Positions 43,919-51,723 of a DNA stretch of 64,000 bases are shown one piece after another. The notes under the pieces were generated by a model, which was given only the letters and a program-made list of their open reading frames with translations, did no database searches and was not told where the DNA came from. A program made the position numbers and the translations under genes. Source of the DNA: Pseudomonas kuykendallii (GTDB lineage Bacteria > Pseudomonadota > Gammaproteobacteria > Pseudomonadales > Pseudomonadaceae); NCBI RefSeq assembly GCF_900106975.1, contig NZ_FNNU01000002.1, forward strand, positions 744,001-808,000. Direction: 5' to 3'. Within the stretch, counting starts at the first letter, position 1. Every line of letters starts with the position of its first letter.

Positions 43919-44719
43919 ATGACCTCGACCTGGCATTTCGATCCCACTCCCGGCGCCGCCAACCGGCTGCCCGAGACCGTGCTGGAAACCGTGCGATCGG
44001 CGCAGCGCGCGGTGGTTTTCGGCGGCGCCGGCATGTCCGCGGAAAGCGGTATCGCCACTTTTCGCGATGCCCAGAGCGGCGCGCTCTGGGCACGCTTCGA
44101 TGCCGAACAGCTGGCCACGCCGGAGGCCTTCCTGCGCGACCCGGAGCGGGTCTGGGGCTGGTACGAATGGCGCCGCATGCAGGTGCTGCAGGCACGCCCG
44201 AACGTGGCCCACCGGGCGGTCGTCGAACTGGCGCAGCGCCTGCCCCAATTGCGCGTGATCACGCAGAATGTCGACGACCTGCACGAGCGCGCCGGTAGCC
44301 GCGAGGTCCTGCACCTGCACGGCAGCCTGCACCAGGCGCGCTGCTTCGACTGCGCGGCGGCGCACCCGCTGGACGCCCTGCCCGACGAACCGGAAGGCGG
44401 GCGCTACCTGGCGCCGCCGCGTTGCCTGTGCTGTGGCGGGCCGGTGCGGCCGGGCGTGGTCTGGTTCGGCGAGAGCCTGGACCCGCACGTGCTGGACGCC
44501 GCCTTCGCCGCCGCTGGTGCCTGCGACCTGTTCCTCAGCGTAGGCACGTCGGGGCTGGTGCATCCCGCGGCCCAGTTGCCGGACGTGGCCCGCCAGCAGG
44601 GCGCGACGCTGCTGCACGTGAACCCGCAGAGGCCCCAGGGCGTGTCCGGCGAGGACGTCTGCCTGCTTGGCCCCGCCGGGCAGATCCTGCCGCTGCTGCT
44701 GCGCCAGGCCTGGGGCTGA
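43919..44719 (+). CDS. Sirtuin, NAD-dependent protein deacylase
   Basis: A 266-residue Sir2-family enzyme that removes acyl groups from protein lysines using NAD. NAD-binding motifs are FGGAGMSAESGIATFRD and TQNVDDLHERAG; the catalytic His is in HLHGSLH. A zinc site is formed by CFDC and CLCC. The pair Tyr-x-x-Arg in WYEWRRMQ, which in class III sirtuins reads succinyl and malonyl groups, is present, so desuccinylase activity as for CobB/SIRT5 is plausible. The start follows CAAGGAGC, 14 nt after the preceding unknown gene. Confidence 0.92.
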   Translation: MTSTWHFDPTPGAANRLPETVLETVRSAQRAVVFGGAGMSAESGIATFRDAQSGALWARFDAEQLATPEAFLRDPERVWGWYEWRRMQVLQARPNVAHRAVVELAQRLPQLRVITQNVDDLHERAGSREVLHLHGSLHQARCFDCAAAHPLDALPDEPEGGRYLAPPRCLCCGGPVRPGVVWFGESLDPHVLDAAFAAAGACDLFLSVGTSGLVHPAAQLPDVARQQGATLLHVNPQRPQGVSGEDVCLLGPAGQILPLLLRQAWG

Positions 44720-44808
44720 GCAGCGCCGTCCGACACCCGGAGGGAATTCGCGAGGCGCTACCGGGTTCTCATGCAATGAGGCCCCATCCATCGTTGGAGG
44801 TAGAAATC

Positions 44809-44970
44809 ATGATCAGCCCGCACAGCGAACGCGATCCGCATGCGATTCCCGCGCCCCTGCTGGCCGGTGGCGTTCCCGGCGACCCGGAAGAACCCGGCCT
44901 GCCGCCGACGCCCAGCGAACCCGGCGAGCCGACGCTTCCCGACCAGCCGCCGCCGATCCCCGTCGCCTAG
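44809..44970 (+). CDS. Small proline-rich protein
   Basis: A 53-residue ORF starting MISPHSERDPHAIPAPLLAG, followed by PGDPEEPGLPPTPSEPGEPT and ending PPPIPVA. It has a strong ribosome binding site (TTGGAGG) 8 nt upstream. The acidic, Pro-Glu-Pro repeats indicate a disordered polypeptide. Similar short stress-associated proline-rich proteins are widespread in Pseudomonas as I recall, but no function is known. It stands alone between the sirtuin gene and another small gene, all on the same strand. Confidence 0.65.
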   Translation: MISPHSERDPHAIPAPLLAGGVPGDPEEPGLPPTPSEPGEPTLPDQPPPIPVA

Positions 44971-45007
44971 ACGGGCCGGCCAAGAACGGGCGAACTGTGC
45001 GCGGTGG

Positions 45008-45022
45008 GTGGGTCTAACCCAC
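45008..45022 (+). terminator. Hairpin between small genes
   Basis: GTGGGT / ACCCAC stem with a CTA loop, 37 nt after the proline-rich gene. There is no T-run, so termination is uncertain. Confidence 0.35.
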
Positions 45023-45070
45023 TCATCACGGTGACCCCGTTCCGAATTTCGCTCATGAGGAGGGCAGCGC

Positions 45071-45298
45071 ATGGCGCAATGGACCATCAGCTATAACAAC
45101 GACAACAACACTTCGACCCTGGACATCGAGTCCGCCGACAAACCGACCATGGAGCAGGCGGTCCTCGAAGTGCTCGAATGGGCGTCCCGCAACCTCGAAC
45201 GTGGCGAGTTCGGCGATGGCGAAGAAAGCAGCACCGAGCCCGCCATGCGTCTACTCAACGACTACGGCATCACCATCACCGGCATCGCCGCCCGCTGA
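45071..45298 (+). CDS. Small hypothetical protein
   Basis: A 75-residue acidic protein, MAQWTISYNNDNNTSTLDIE at the start, then helical TMEQAVLEVLEWASRNLERG and ending NDYGITITGIAAR. It has a strong GAGGAGGG ribosome binding site. Alternating beta and helix suggests a small folded domain. I know no named family. Its last 48 nt overlap the end of pdeM on the opposite strand, so the two are convergent and overlapping; the sequence shows no terminator between them. Confidence 0.7.
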   Translation: MAQWTISYNNDNNTSTLDIESADKPTMEQAVLEVLEWASRNLERGEFGDGEESSTEPAMRLLNDYGITITGIAAR

Positions 45299-45961
45299 TC
45301 CCTCTCCCGGCAGCGCCCACACGCCGCCGTCGCCCACCAGGTAGAGCCTGGTTCCCGGGGCGGCGGCGACGTCCATTCCGCCGGTGAAAGTGCCGAACGC
45401 CGGCAGCACGCTCACGCGTTCGCCAATCTGGAAACACGGCAGCCGCAGGCTGAGCCGACCACGCCCGCGCAGCCGATGCACCGGGTGCAGGTGGCCGGCC
45501 AGCACGTGATGGCTGGGATGTGAGTGAGGTTCGTGCTGCAGGGCGAAGGGGCCGAGTAGCAGCGGCTCGGCGACCACCTCGATGTCCAGTTCGGCGGGCG
45601 GATCGCCGGCGCGGCGGTCGTGGTTGCCGCGGATCAGCGTCATCTGCAGCGCCGCATGCGCCTGCCGCCACTCGGCCAGCGCGGCGAGGGTGGCCGGGGC
45701 ATGGGATTCCGGCGCGTGGAGGAAGTCGCCGAGAAAGACGATTCGCCGGCTGGGATAACGCGCCAGCAGCGCGTCGAGACGCGCGAGGTTGGTTTCGGTG
45801 CTGCCGTGCGGCACCGGTTGGCCCAGCTTGCGGTAGGCGGCAGCCTTGCCGAAGTGCACATCGGCGATCAGTAGCGCCTGCTGCGCCGGCCAGTGGATCG
45901 CCTTGTCGCCGAGCAGCCAGAGTTCGGCGCCGGCGAGGGTGATCGGTAGGTGGTCGGTCAT
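45251..45961 (-). CDS. pdeM: Ligase-associated metallophosphoesterase PdeM
   Basis: A 236-residue calcineurin-like phosphoesterase. Metal-binding motifs are IADVHFGK (D34, H36), FLGDFLHA, LIRGNHDRR and the terminal HVLAGHLHPVHR. It is the MPE/PdeM component of the bacterial LHR gene cluster, described in P. putida as a DNA phosphodiesterase with a manganese-dependent activity. It ends the leftward cluster exonuclease-ligase-helicase-pdeM, 46 nt after the helicase stop. The C-terminal ~15 residues (GEGSAGGDAGDGDAVVVE) are low-complexity and overlap the convergent small gene. Confidence 0.9.
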   Translation of the reverse strand: MTDHLPITLAGAELWLLGDKAIHWPAQQALLIADVHFGKAAAYRKLGQPVPHGSTETNLARLDALLARYPSRRIVFLGDFLHAPESHAPATLAALAEWRQAHAALQMTLIRGNHDRRAGDPPAELDIEVVAEPLLLGPFALQHEPHSHPSHHVLAGHLHPVHRLRGRGRLSLRLPCFQIGERVSVLPAFGTFTGGMDVAAAPGTRLYLVGDGGVWALPGEGSAGGDAGDGDAVVVE

Positions 45962-46007
45962 CGCTTACAGCCTTTTCTTCATGCCTGTCGGTCGTTTATG
46001 TGGCCGC

Positions 46008-48575
46008 TCATTCGCCGGCCTTGCGCTTCTTGCGTGGTGTGCCGTCCTTGCGCGAGCGCGGGGTTCGCGGCCGCGCGGTTTCGCGCTCCACCTCGATGCT
46101 GTCGCTGCGATAACCGCACGTGCCGGCGGCCTTCTCCAGGTCTTCGACCATGCGGCGGATGCGATCGGCGAGTTTTTCCGAACTCATGCTCTCGCGCATG
46201 CGTTCCACCAGCAGCGGAAAGCCCAGCGGCGTCGGCCGCCTCACCGGGCGAATGTCCAGGCGCCGGGTCTGCAGGCGTTGCAGGGTCTGTTCCAGGCGCT
46301 GCACGTCCAGCTCCTGGCGCAGCACTTCTTCCTGGGCCTGGCCGAGCAGCAGGTTGTCCGGGTCGTACTGGCGGAACACGTCGAAGAACAGCCCGCTGGA
46401 CGCCTGCAACTGGCGCGCGCTTTTCTGCGCGCCGGGGCGCCCGGCGAAGACCAGCCCGGCGATGCGGGCGATCTCGCGAAAGCGCCGCCGCGCCAGCTCG
46501 CCGGCGTTGAGGCTGCCGAGCACGTCGTGCAGCAGGTCCTCGGTGGCGAACAGCTCCGCCGTCAGCCAGCGCGTCCAGTCGACCTCGGTCGCCGAGAGCA
46601 GCTCGAAGCCGTAGTCGTTCACCGCGATGGAGAAGGTCACCGGGGTGCGCCGGGCCAGGCGCCAGGCCAGCAGGCTGGCGAGGCCTAGGTGAACGTGGCG
46701 GCCGGCGAAGGGGTAGAGGAACAGGTGCCAGCCCTCGCGCGAGCGCAGCACTTCGGCGAGCAGGCTGGTTTCCGTGGGCAGCGCGGACCAGTCCAGCTGC
46801 ACCTGCAGCAACGGCTGCACCAGGCGCATCTCGGCGCTGGCGTATTCGCCGCGCGAGGCCGCGCCGAGCTTTTCCACCACCGCGTCCGCCAGCTCGCTGG
46901 AAAGCGGCATGCGCCCGCCGTTCCAGCGTGGCACCGCGGCCTTCTTGCCGGTGGCGCGGCGCACGTAGGCGGTCATGTTCTCGACCCGCACCAGTTCCAG
47001 CAGGCGACCGGCGAAGAGAAAGCCGTCACCAGGGCGCAGGCGGGCGATGAAACCCTCTTCCACCGAGCCCAGCGAGCCGCCGGCGCCGCCGCGGGTCCAG
47101 TATTTCACCGTCAGGCTGGCATCGCTGACGATGGTGCCGATGCTCATCCGGTGGCGCAGCGCCAGGCGCCGGTCGGGCACCTTCCACAAGCCGTCCGCGT
47201 CGGGCTCCACGCGCTGGTAGTCGGGGTAGGCCGTCAGTGAGTGGCCACCGTGGCGGACGAAGGCCAGCGCCCAGGCCCATTCGTCGTCGCTCAGGGCTTG
47301 GTAGGACCAGGTCTGGCGGACTTCGCACAGCAGTTCGTCAGGCCGAAAACCGCCGCCCAGCGCCATGCTCACCAGGTGCTGGACCAGCACGTCGAGCGGC
47401 TTGGCCGGCGCCTCGCGGCCTTCGATGCGCCGCGCGGCGACGGCATCGTGGGCGGCGGCGGCCTCGACCAGCTCCAGCGAATGGGTCGGCACCAGGGTGA
47501 CCCGCGACGGCCGGCCGGGGGCGTGGCCGGAGCGCCCGGCGCGTTGCATCAGACGCGCCACGCCTTTCGGCGAGCCGATCTGCAGCACCCGTTCCACCGG
47601 CAGGAAATCCACCCCGAGGTCGAGACTGGAGGTACAGACCACGGCCTTCAGCGAGCCATCCTTCAGGCTCAGCTCGACCCAGTCTCGCACCTCGCGTGAC
47701 AGCGAGCCGTGGTGTAGCGCGATCAGGCCGGCCCAGTCCGGGCGCGCCTCGAGGATCGCCTGGTACCAGATTTCCGACTGCGCGCGGGTGTTGGTGAAGA
47801 CCAGCGAGGTGGCGGCGGATTCGACCTCGGCGACCACCTGCGGGAGCATCCGCAGGCCCAGGTGCCCGGCCCAGGGAAAGCGCTCGATGGCCGGCGGCAG
47901 CAGGGTGTCGACGCGCAGTTCCTTGGCCATCTCGCCCTGCACCAGGCGGCCGTCGCCCGGCGCCAGCAGTACCTCCAGCGCGTGGGCCTGATTGCCCAGC
48001 GTGGCGGAGAGGCCCCAGACGATCAGCTGCGGATTCCACAGGCGCAGCCGCGCCAGCGCCAATTGCAGCTGCACGCCGCGCTTGTTGCCGAGCAGCTCGT
48101 GCCATTCGTCCACCACCAGCATGCGCAGGCCGGCGAAGGTCTGCCGGGCGTCGGCGCGGGTCAGCAGCAGGGTCAGGCTTTCCGGCGTGGTCACCAGCGC
48201 GCTGGGCAGGCGGCGACCCTGGCGCGCGCGCTCGGCGCTGCCGGTATCGCCGGTGCGCAGGCCGATGCTCCAGTCGATCTCCAACTCGTCCAGCGGTGCT
48301 TGCAGGGCACGCGCGGTGTCGGCGGCGAGGGCGCGCATCGGGGTGATCCAGAGCAGCGTCAGCGGTGCCGCCTTGTCGCCGCGTTTCGCCGGGGCGCTGC
48401 GCGGCCTGGCGAAGCGGTTCAGCGCGGCGAACCACACCGCGTAGGTCTTGCCGGCACCGGTGGTGGCGTGCAGCAGGCCGGAGTCGCCCTCCTTCACCGC
48501 GCGCCACACGGCCTGCTGGAAGGGAAAGGGCGTCCAGCCCCGAGCGGCGAACCAGCGCGCGCCGAGGCCGCTCAT
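46008..48575 (-). CDS. Ligase-associated DEXH-box helicase (Lhr-Core type)
   Basis: An 855-residue SF2 ATPase. Walker A is ATTGAGKTY near 37-45, the DEXH box is VVDEWHEL, and motif VI is in MQRAGRSGH. The winged-helix and Lhr-specific domains follow, and the tail is basic ([16 protein letters not shown]). Lhr-Core translocates 3'-5' on ssDNA and unwinds RNA:DNA and DNA duplexes. The start [20 protein letters not shown] is chosen; the frame stays open 115 codons further through the duplicated repeat and into the ligase gene, but that extension is repeat-derived. It belongs to the LHR module with the nearby ligase, exonuclease and PdeM. Confidence 0.93.
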   Translation of the reverse strand: MSGLGARWFAARGWTPFPFQQAVWRAVKEGDSGLLHATTGAGKTYAVWFAALNRFARPRSAPAKRGDKAAPLTLLWITPMRALAADTARALQAPLDELEIDWSIGLRTGDTGSAERARQGRRLPSALVTTPESLTLLLTRADARQTFAGLRMLVVDEWHELLGNKRGVQLQLALARLRLWNPQLIVWGLSATLGNQAHALEVLLAPGDGRLVQGEMAKELRVDTLLPPAIERFPWAGHLGLRMLPQVVAEVESAATSLVFTNTRAQSEIWYQAILEARPDWAGLIALHHGSLSREVRDWVELSLKDGSLKAVVCTSSLDLGVDFLPVERVLQIGSPKGVARLMQRAGRSGHAPGRPSRVTLVPTHSLELVEAAAAHDAVAARRIEGREAPAKPLDVLVQHLVSMALGGGFRPDELLCEVRQTWSYQALSDDEWAWALAFVRHGGHSLTAYPDYQRVEPDADGLWKVPDRRLALRHRMSIGTIVSDASLTVKYWTRGGAGGSLGSVEEGFIARLRPGDGFLFAGRLLELVRVENMTAYVRRATGKKAAVPRWNGGRMPLSSELADAVVEKLGAASRGEYASAEMRLVQPLLQVQLDWSALPTETSLLAEVLRSREGWHLFLYPFAGRHVHLGLASLLAWRLARRTPVTFSIAVNDYGFELLSATEVDWTRWLTAELFATEDLLHDVLGSLNAGELARRRFREIARIAGLVFAGRPGAQKSARQLQASSGLFFDVFRQYDPDNLLLGQAQEEVLRQELDVQRLEQTLQRLQTRRLDIRPVRRPTPLGFPLLVERMRESMSSEKLADRIRRMVEDLEKAAGTCGYRSDSIEVERETARPRTPRSRKDGTPRKKRKAGE

Positions 48576-48592
48576 GCCGCACGCTTCGCGGT

Positions 48593-48850
48593 GCCGGTGC
48601 GCGCGGCGCACCCTACGGTTTTCGTGTGCAACGCGGCCCCGGCTCCCGTAGGGTGCGCCATGCGCACCGTAAGCAGATTCAACCGGGCGGGCGGCCTCAC
48701 CCGAGCCGCTTCCGCTGGCTTGCCGGTGCGCGCGGCGCACCCTACGGTTTTGGTGGGCAACGCGGCCCCGGCTCCCGTAGGGTGCGCCATGCGCACCGTG
48801 GGCGGATTCAACCGGGAGGGCCGCCTCACCCGAGCAGCTCCCGCAGGCTT
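48593..48850. repeat. 129-bp direct tandem repeat with REP doublets and ligase 3' end
   Basis: Two consecutive units of 129 bp (48593-48721 and 48722-48850), about 90% alike. Each contains a perfect 14-nt inverted pair, GGCGCACCCTACGG and CCGTAGGGTGCGCC, 27 nt apart, followed by CATGCGCACCGT. The end of the second unit is the last 25 nt of the ligase gene (stop at 48826-48828), and unit 1 carries a diverged copy of it (CTCACCCGAGCCGC). So a segment covering the REP doublet and the ligase 3' end was duplicated in tandem. The unit is a multiple of three, so frames pass through it uninterrupted. Confidence 0.85.
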
Positions 48851-50568
48851 TCCAGGGTGTCGGCATCGTCCACCGGCTTGTCGTGGCGCCAGCGCAGCAT
48901 GCGCGGGAAGCGCACGGCAATGCCGCTCTTGTGCCGGCTGCTGGCGGCGATGCCCTCGAAGCCGAGCTCGAAGACCAGGCTCGGGGTGACGCTGCGCACC
49001 GGGCCGAACTTCTCCACGGTGGTCTTGCGCACGATGGCGTCGACCTTGCGCATTTCCTCGTCGGTGAGGCCCGAGTAGGCCTTGGCGAAGGGCACCAGCT
49101 TGCGTTCGGGATCGCCCGGCGCGCCCTCCCAGACGGCGAAGGTGAAGTCGGTGTAGAGGCTGGCGCGACGGCCGTGGCCGCGCTGGGCGTAGATCAGCAC
49201 CGCGTCCACCGAATAGGGGTCGACCTTCCACTTCCACCAGGTGCCGACGTCCTTGGTGCGGCCCACGCCGTACTGGCCGTCGCGGGCCTTGAGCATCATG
49301 CCTTCGACGCCCAGCTCGCGTGAGGCTTCGCGCTGGCGCGCCAGGTCGGCCCAGTCGCGGGCTTCGAGGCGCGGCGAGAGCATCAGTACCTCCGGGCCGG
49401 CGGGCAGGCCGTCGAGCAGATCGCCCGCGGTGGTTTCGGCGACCAGCGCTTCGAGCTGCGCGCGACGCTGCTGCTGCGGATGCTGGCGCCAGTCCTCGCC
49501 GCGCCATTCCAGCAGGTCGTAGGCGAGCAGCGCTACCGGCGCCTGTTCCAGCACCTTGGCGGTCAGCGTCTTGCGGCCGATGCGTTGCTGCAGCAGGGCG
49601 AAGGGTTGCACGGCGAAGCGTTTCAGCGCCTCGCTGCCGGCCGTCGCGGTATCGACCGGCGCGCGCTCGGTGAGGGCCTCGGGCGCGCCTTTCCAGACCA
49701 CGATCTCGCCGTCGATCACGCAGCCGTCGGGCAGGCGCGCGGCCAGCGCCTGCAGTTCGGGAAAACGCTCGGTCACCAGTTCCTCGCCGCGCGACCAGAC
49801 CCACAGCTGGCCGTCGCGCTTGACCAGTTGCGCGCGGATGCCGTCCCACTTCCATTCCACCAGCCAGTCCGCCGGCGCGCCGAGCTGGGCGTCGAACTCT
49901 TCCAGCGGAAGTTGCAGCGGGTGGGCGAGGAAGAACGGATACGGCTGGCCGCCGCGCTGCGCGTGCTCGTCGGTGGATTCGGCGGCGATCAGCGCGCGAT
50001 AACCTTCGGCGCTCGGTCGGTGCGACAGATCGGTGTAGCCGACCAGCCGTTGCGCCACGCGCTTGGGGTCGAGGCCGCCGACGCTGGCCAGCGCGCGGGT
50101 CACCAGCAGTTTGGAGACGCCAACGCGGAAGGCGCCGGTGATCAGCTTGATGCAGACCATCAGGCTGCGCCGGTCGAGCTGCGCCCAGAGCCGCGGCAGG
50201 CGCTCGGCCAGCGCTTCCGGCGGCAGGCCGCGCAGCGGCAGCAGCTTGTCCTGCATCCACGCGGCGAGCCCTTCGTCGGAGCTGTGCGGCGATTCCGGCA
50301 GCAGCAGCGAAATGGTTTCGGCGAGGTCGCCGACCGCCTGGTAGCTCTCCTCGAACAGCCATTCCGGCAGCGCCGCCGCCTGCATCGCGGTCTCGCGCAG
50401 CAGCCGGCTCGGCACCAGTTGGCGTGGCCGCCCGCCGGCGAGAAAGTACACGGCCCAGGCGGCATCGGCGGCGGGCACCTGCTGGAAGTAGAACTGCATG
50501 GCGGCGAGCTTGGCATTGCTCGAGGTGGTGGCGTCGAGCCGCGCGTAGAGGTCGGCGAAGGCTTTCAT
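48826..50568 (-). CDS. ATP-dependent DNA ligase (LHR-cluster type)
   Basis: A 580-residue ligase. An N-terminal DNA-binding domain occupies about 1-200. The nucleotidyltransferase domain has the adenylation Lys240 in [11 protein letters not shown] and motifs DGEIVVWKG and [16 protein letters not shown], then [17 protein letters not shown] and an OB domain. This layout resembles LigB/LigC-like enzymes of the bacterial LHR cluster, distinct from the essential NAD-dependent LigA. It lies between the exonuclease (28 nt upstream) and the helicase. Its last 25 nt are part of the duplicated repeat. It is probably for repair. Confidence 0.93.
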   Translation of the reverse strand: MKAFADLYARLDATTSSNAKLAAMQFYFQQVPAADAAWAVYFLAGGRPRQLVPSRLLRETAMQAAALPEWLFEESYQAVGDLAETISLLLPESPHSSDEGLAAWMQDKLLPLRGLPPEALAERLPRLWAQLDRRSLMVCIKLITGAFRVGVSKLLVTRALASVGGLDPKRVAQRLVGYTDLSHRPSAEGYRALIAAESTDEHAQRGGQPYPFFLAHPLQLPLEEFDAQLGAPADWLVEWKWDGIRAQLVKRDGQLWVWSRGEELVTERFPELQALAARLPDGCVIDGEIVVWKGAPEALTERAPVDTATAGSEALKRFAVQPFALLQQRIGRKTLTAKVLEQAPVALLAYDLLEWRGEDWRQHPQQQRRAQLEALVAETTAGDLLDGLPAGPEVLMLSPRLEARDWADLARQREASRELGVEGMMLKARDGQYGVGRTKDVGTWWKWKVDPYSVDAVLIYAQRGHGRRASLYTDFTFAVWEGAPGDPERKLVPFAKAYSGLTDEEMRKVDAIVRKTTVEKFGPVRSVTPSLVFELGFEGIAASSRHKSGIAVRFPRMLRWRHDKPVDDADTLESLRELLG

Positions 50569-50596
50569 CGGCGCGATTCCGCCGTGGCGCGGGCCT

Positions 50597-51610
50597 TCAT
50601 GTCGGCTCCGCCGCGCTGTCGTCTTCCTCGCCGTACTCGGTCTCGAAGCCCTGGGCGTCGAGGCCCTTCTGTTCGCGCAGGTAGCGCACCAGGACCGCCA
50701 CCGAGCCGTGGGTGACCATCACCCGTTCGGCGCCGGTCTGCTCGATGGCCCACAGCAGGCCGGGCCAGTCGGCATGGTCGGAGAGCACGAAGCCACGGTC
50801 CACGCCGCGCCTGCGGCGGGTGCCGCGCAGCATCATCCAGCCGCTGGCGAAGGCATCGGAATAGTCGCCGAAGCGGCGCATCCAGGTGCTGCCGCCGGCC
50901 GAGGGCGGAGCGAGGACAATGGCCTGGCGCAGGCGCGGGTCGTTCTTCTTCAGGTCGCCGGCGTAGAGCGTTTCCGGGATGCGGATGCCGGCCTCGCGAT
51001 AGACCCGGTTGAGCGGTTCCACCGAGCCGTGGGCGACGATCTGGCCGATGCTCTCGTCCAGCCCGTGGAGAATCCGCTGGGCCTTGCCGAACGCGTAGCA
51101 GAACAGTACCGAAGGGCGTCCGGCGGCGGCGTTGGCGCGCCACCAGTCGTTGACCTCGGTGAAGATTTCCGCCTGCGGTTGCCAGCGGTAGATCGGCAGG
51201 CCGAAGGTCGATTCGGTGATGAAGGTGTGGCAGCGCACCGGCTCGAAGGGCACGCAGGTGCCATCCGGTTCGACCTTGTAGTCACCCGAGGCGACCCAGA
51301 CTTCGCCGCGGTATTCCAGGCGCACCTGCGCCGAGCCGAGCACGTGGCCGGCAGGGTGGAAGCTCAGGGTGACGCCGTGGTGTTCGAGGCGCTCGCCGTA
51401 GGCCAGGGTCTGCAACGGCATGTCCGCGGCGATGCGCGAGCGCAGTACGCCTGCGCTGTCCGCGGCGGCCAGGTAATGGCCCATGCCCCAGCGCGCGTGG
51501 TCGCCGTGGGCGTGGGTGATCACCGCGCGTTCCACCGGGCGCCAGGGGTCGATGTAGAAGTCGCCGGGTGGGCAGTAGAGTCCTTCGGGGCGGGCGATGA
51601 CGAGGTCCAT
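50597..51610 (-). CDS. Ligase-associated DNA exonuclease (metallo-beta-lactamase / beta-CASP-like)
   Basis: A 337-residue MBL-fold nuclease related to SNM1/Artemis and CPSF73. The zinc-binding HxHxDH motif is THAHGDHARWG (H33, H35, D37, H38), followed by HPAGHVLGSAQ, VASGDYK, and SDHADWPGLL. The frame is open 26 codons upstream, but MDLVIARPEGLYCPPGDFYI is the family start. It is the first gene of the leftward LHR module, 28 nt before the ligase, and is expected to trim DNA ends before sealing. The last residues are acidic (GEEDDSAAEPT). Confidence 0.92.
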   Translation of the reverse strand: MDLVIARPEGLYCPPGDFYIDPWRPVERAVITHAHGDHARWGMGHYLAAADSAGVLRSRIAADMPLQTLAYGERLEHHGVTLSFHPAGHVLGSAQVRLEYRGEVWVASGDYKVEPDGTCVPFEPVRCHTFITESTFGLPIYRWQPQAEIFTEVNDWWRANAAAGRPSVLFCYAFGKAQRILHGLDESIGQIVAHGSVEPLNRVYREAGIRIPETLYAGDLKKNDPRLRQAIVLAPPSAGGSTWMRRFGDYSDAFASGWMMLRGTRRRRGVDRGFVLSDHADWPGLLWAIEQTGAERVMVTHGSVAVLVRYLREQKGLDAQGFETEYGEEDDSAAEPT

Positions 51611-51723
51611 GGGGCTCTGCGCTGACGGGCTTGTCAGTTTGGAGCGACGGCAACGCGGCGAAGTTCGCCGCCTTGACCGGCGGCGCACCCGGCGAAACGG
51701 GTGCGCACGCCGTCATCCGCGGA

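Noticed and set aside
45008-45022. CRISPR-like or attachment-site repeat
   Set aside because: A single short hairpin; no array, no duplicated flanks.
48576-48920. N-terminal extension of the Lhr-type helicase by 115 codons
   Set aside because: It is entirely repeat-derived plus antisense of the ligase; the family start [14 protein letters not shown] is at 48575.
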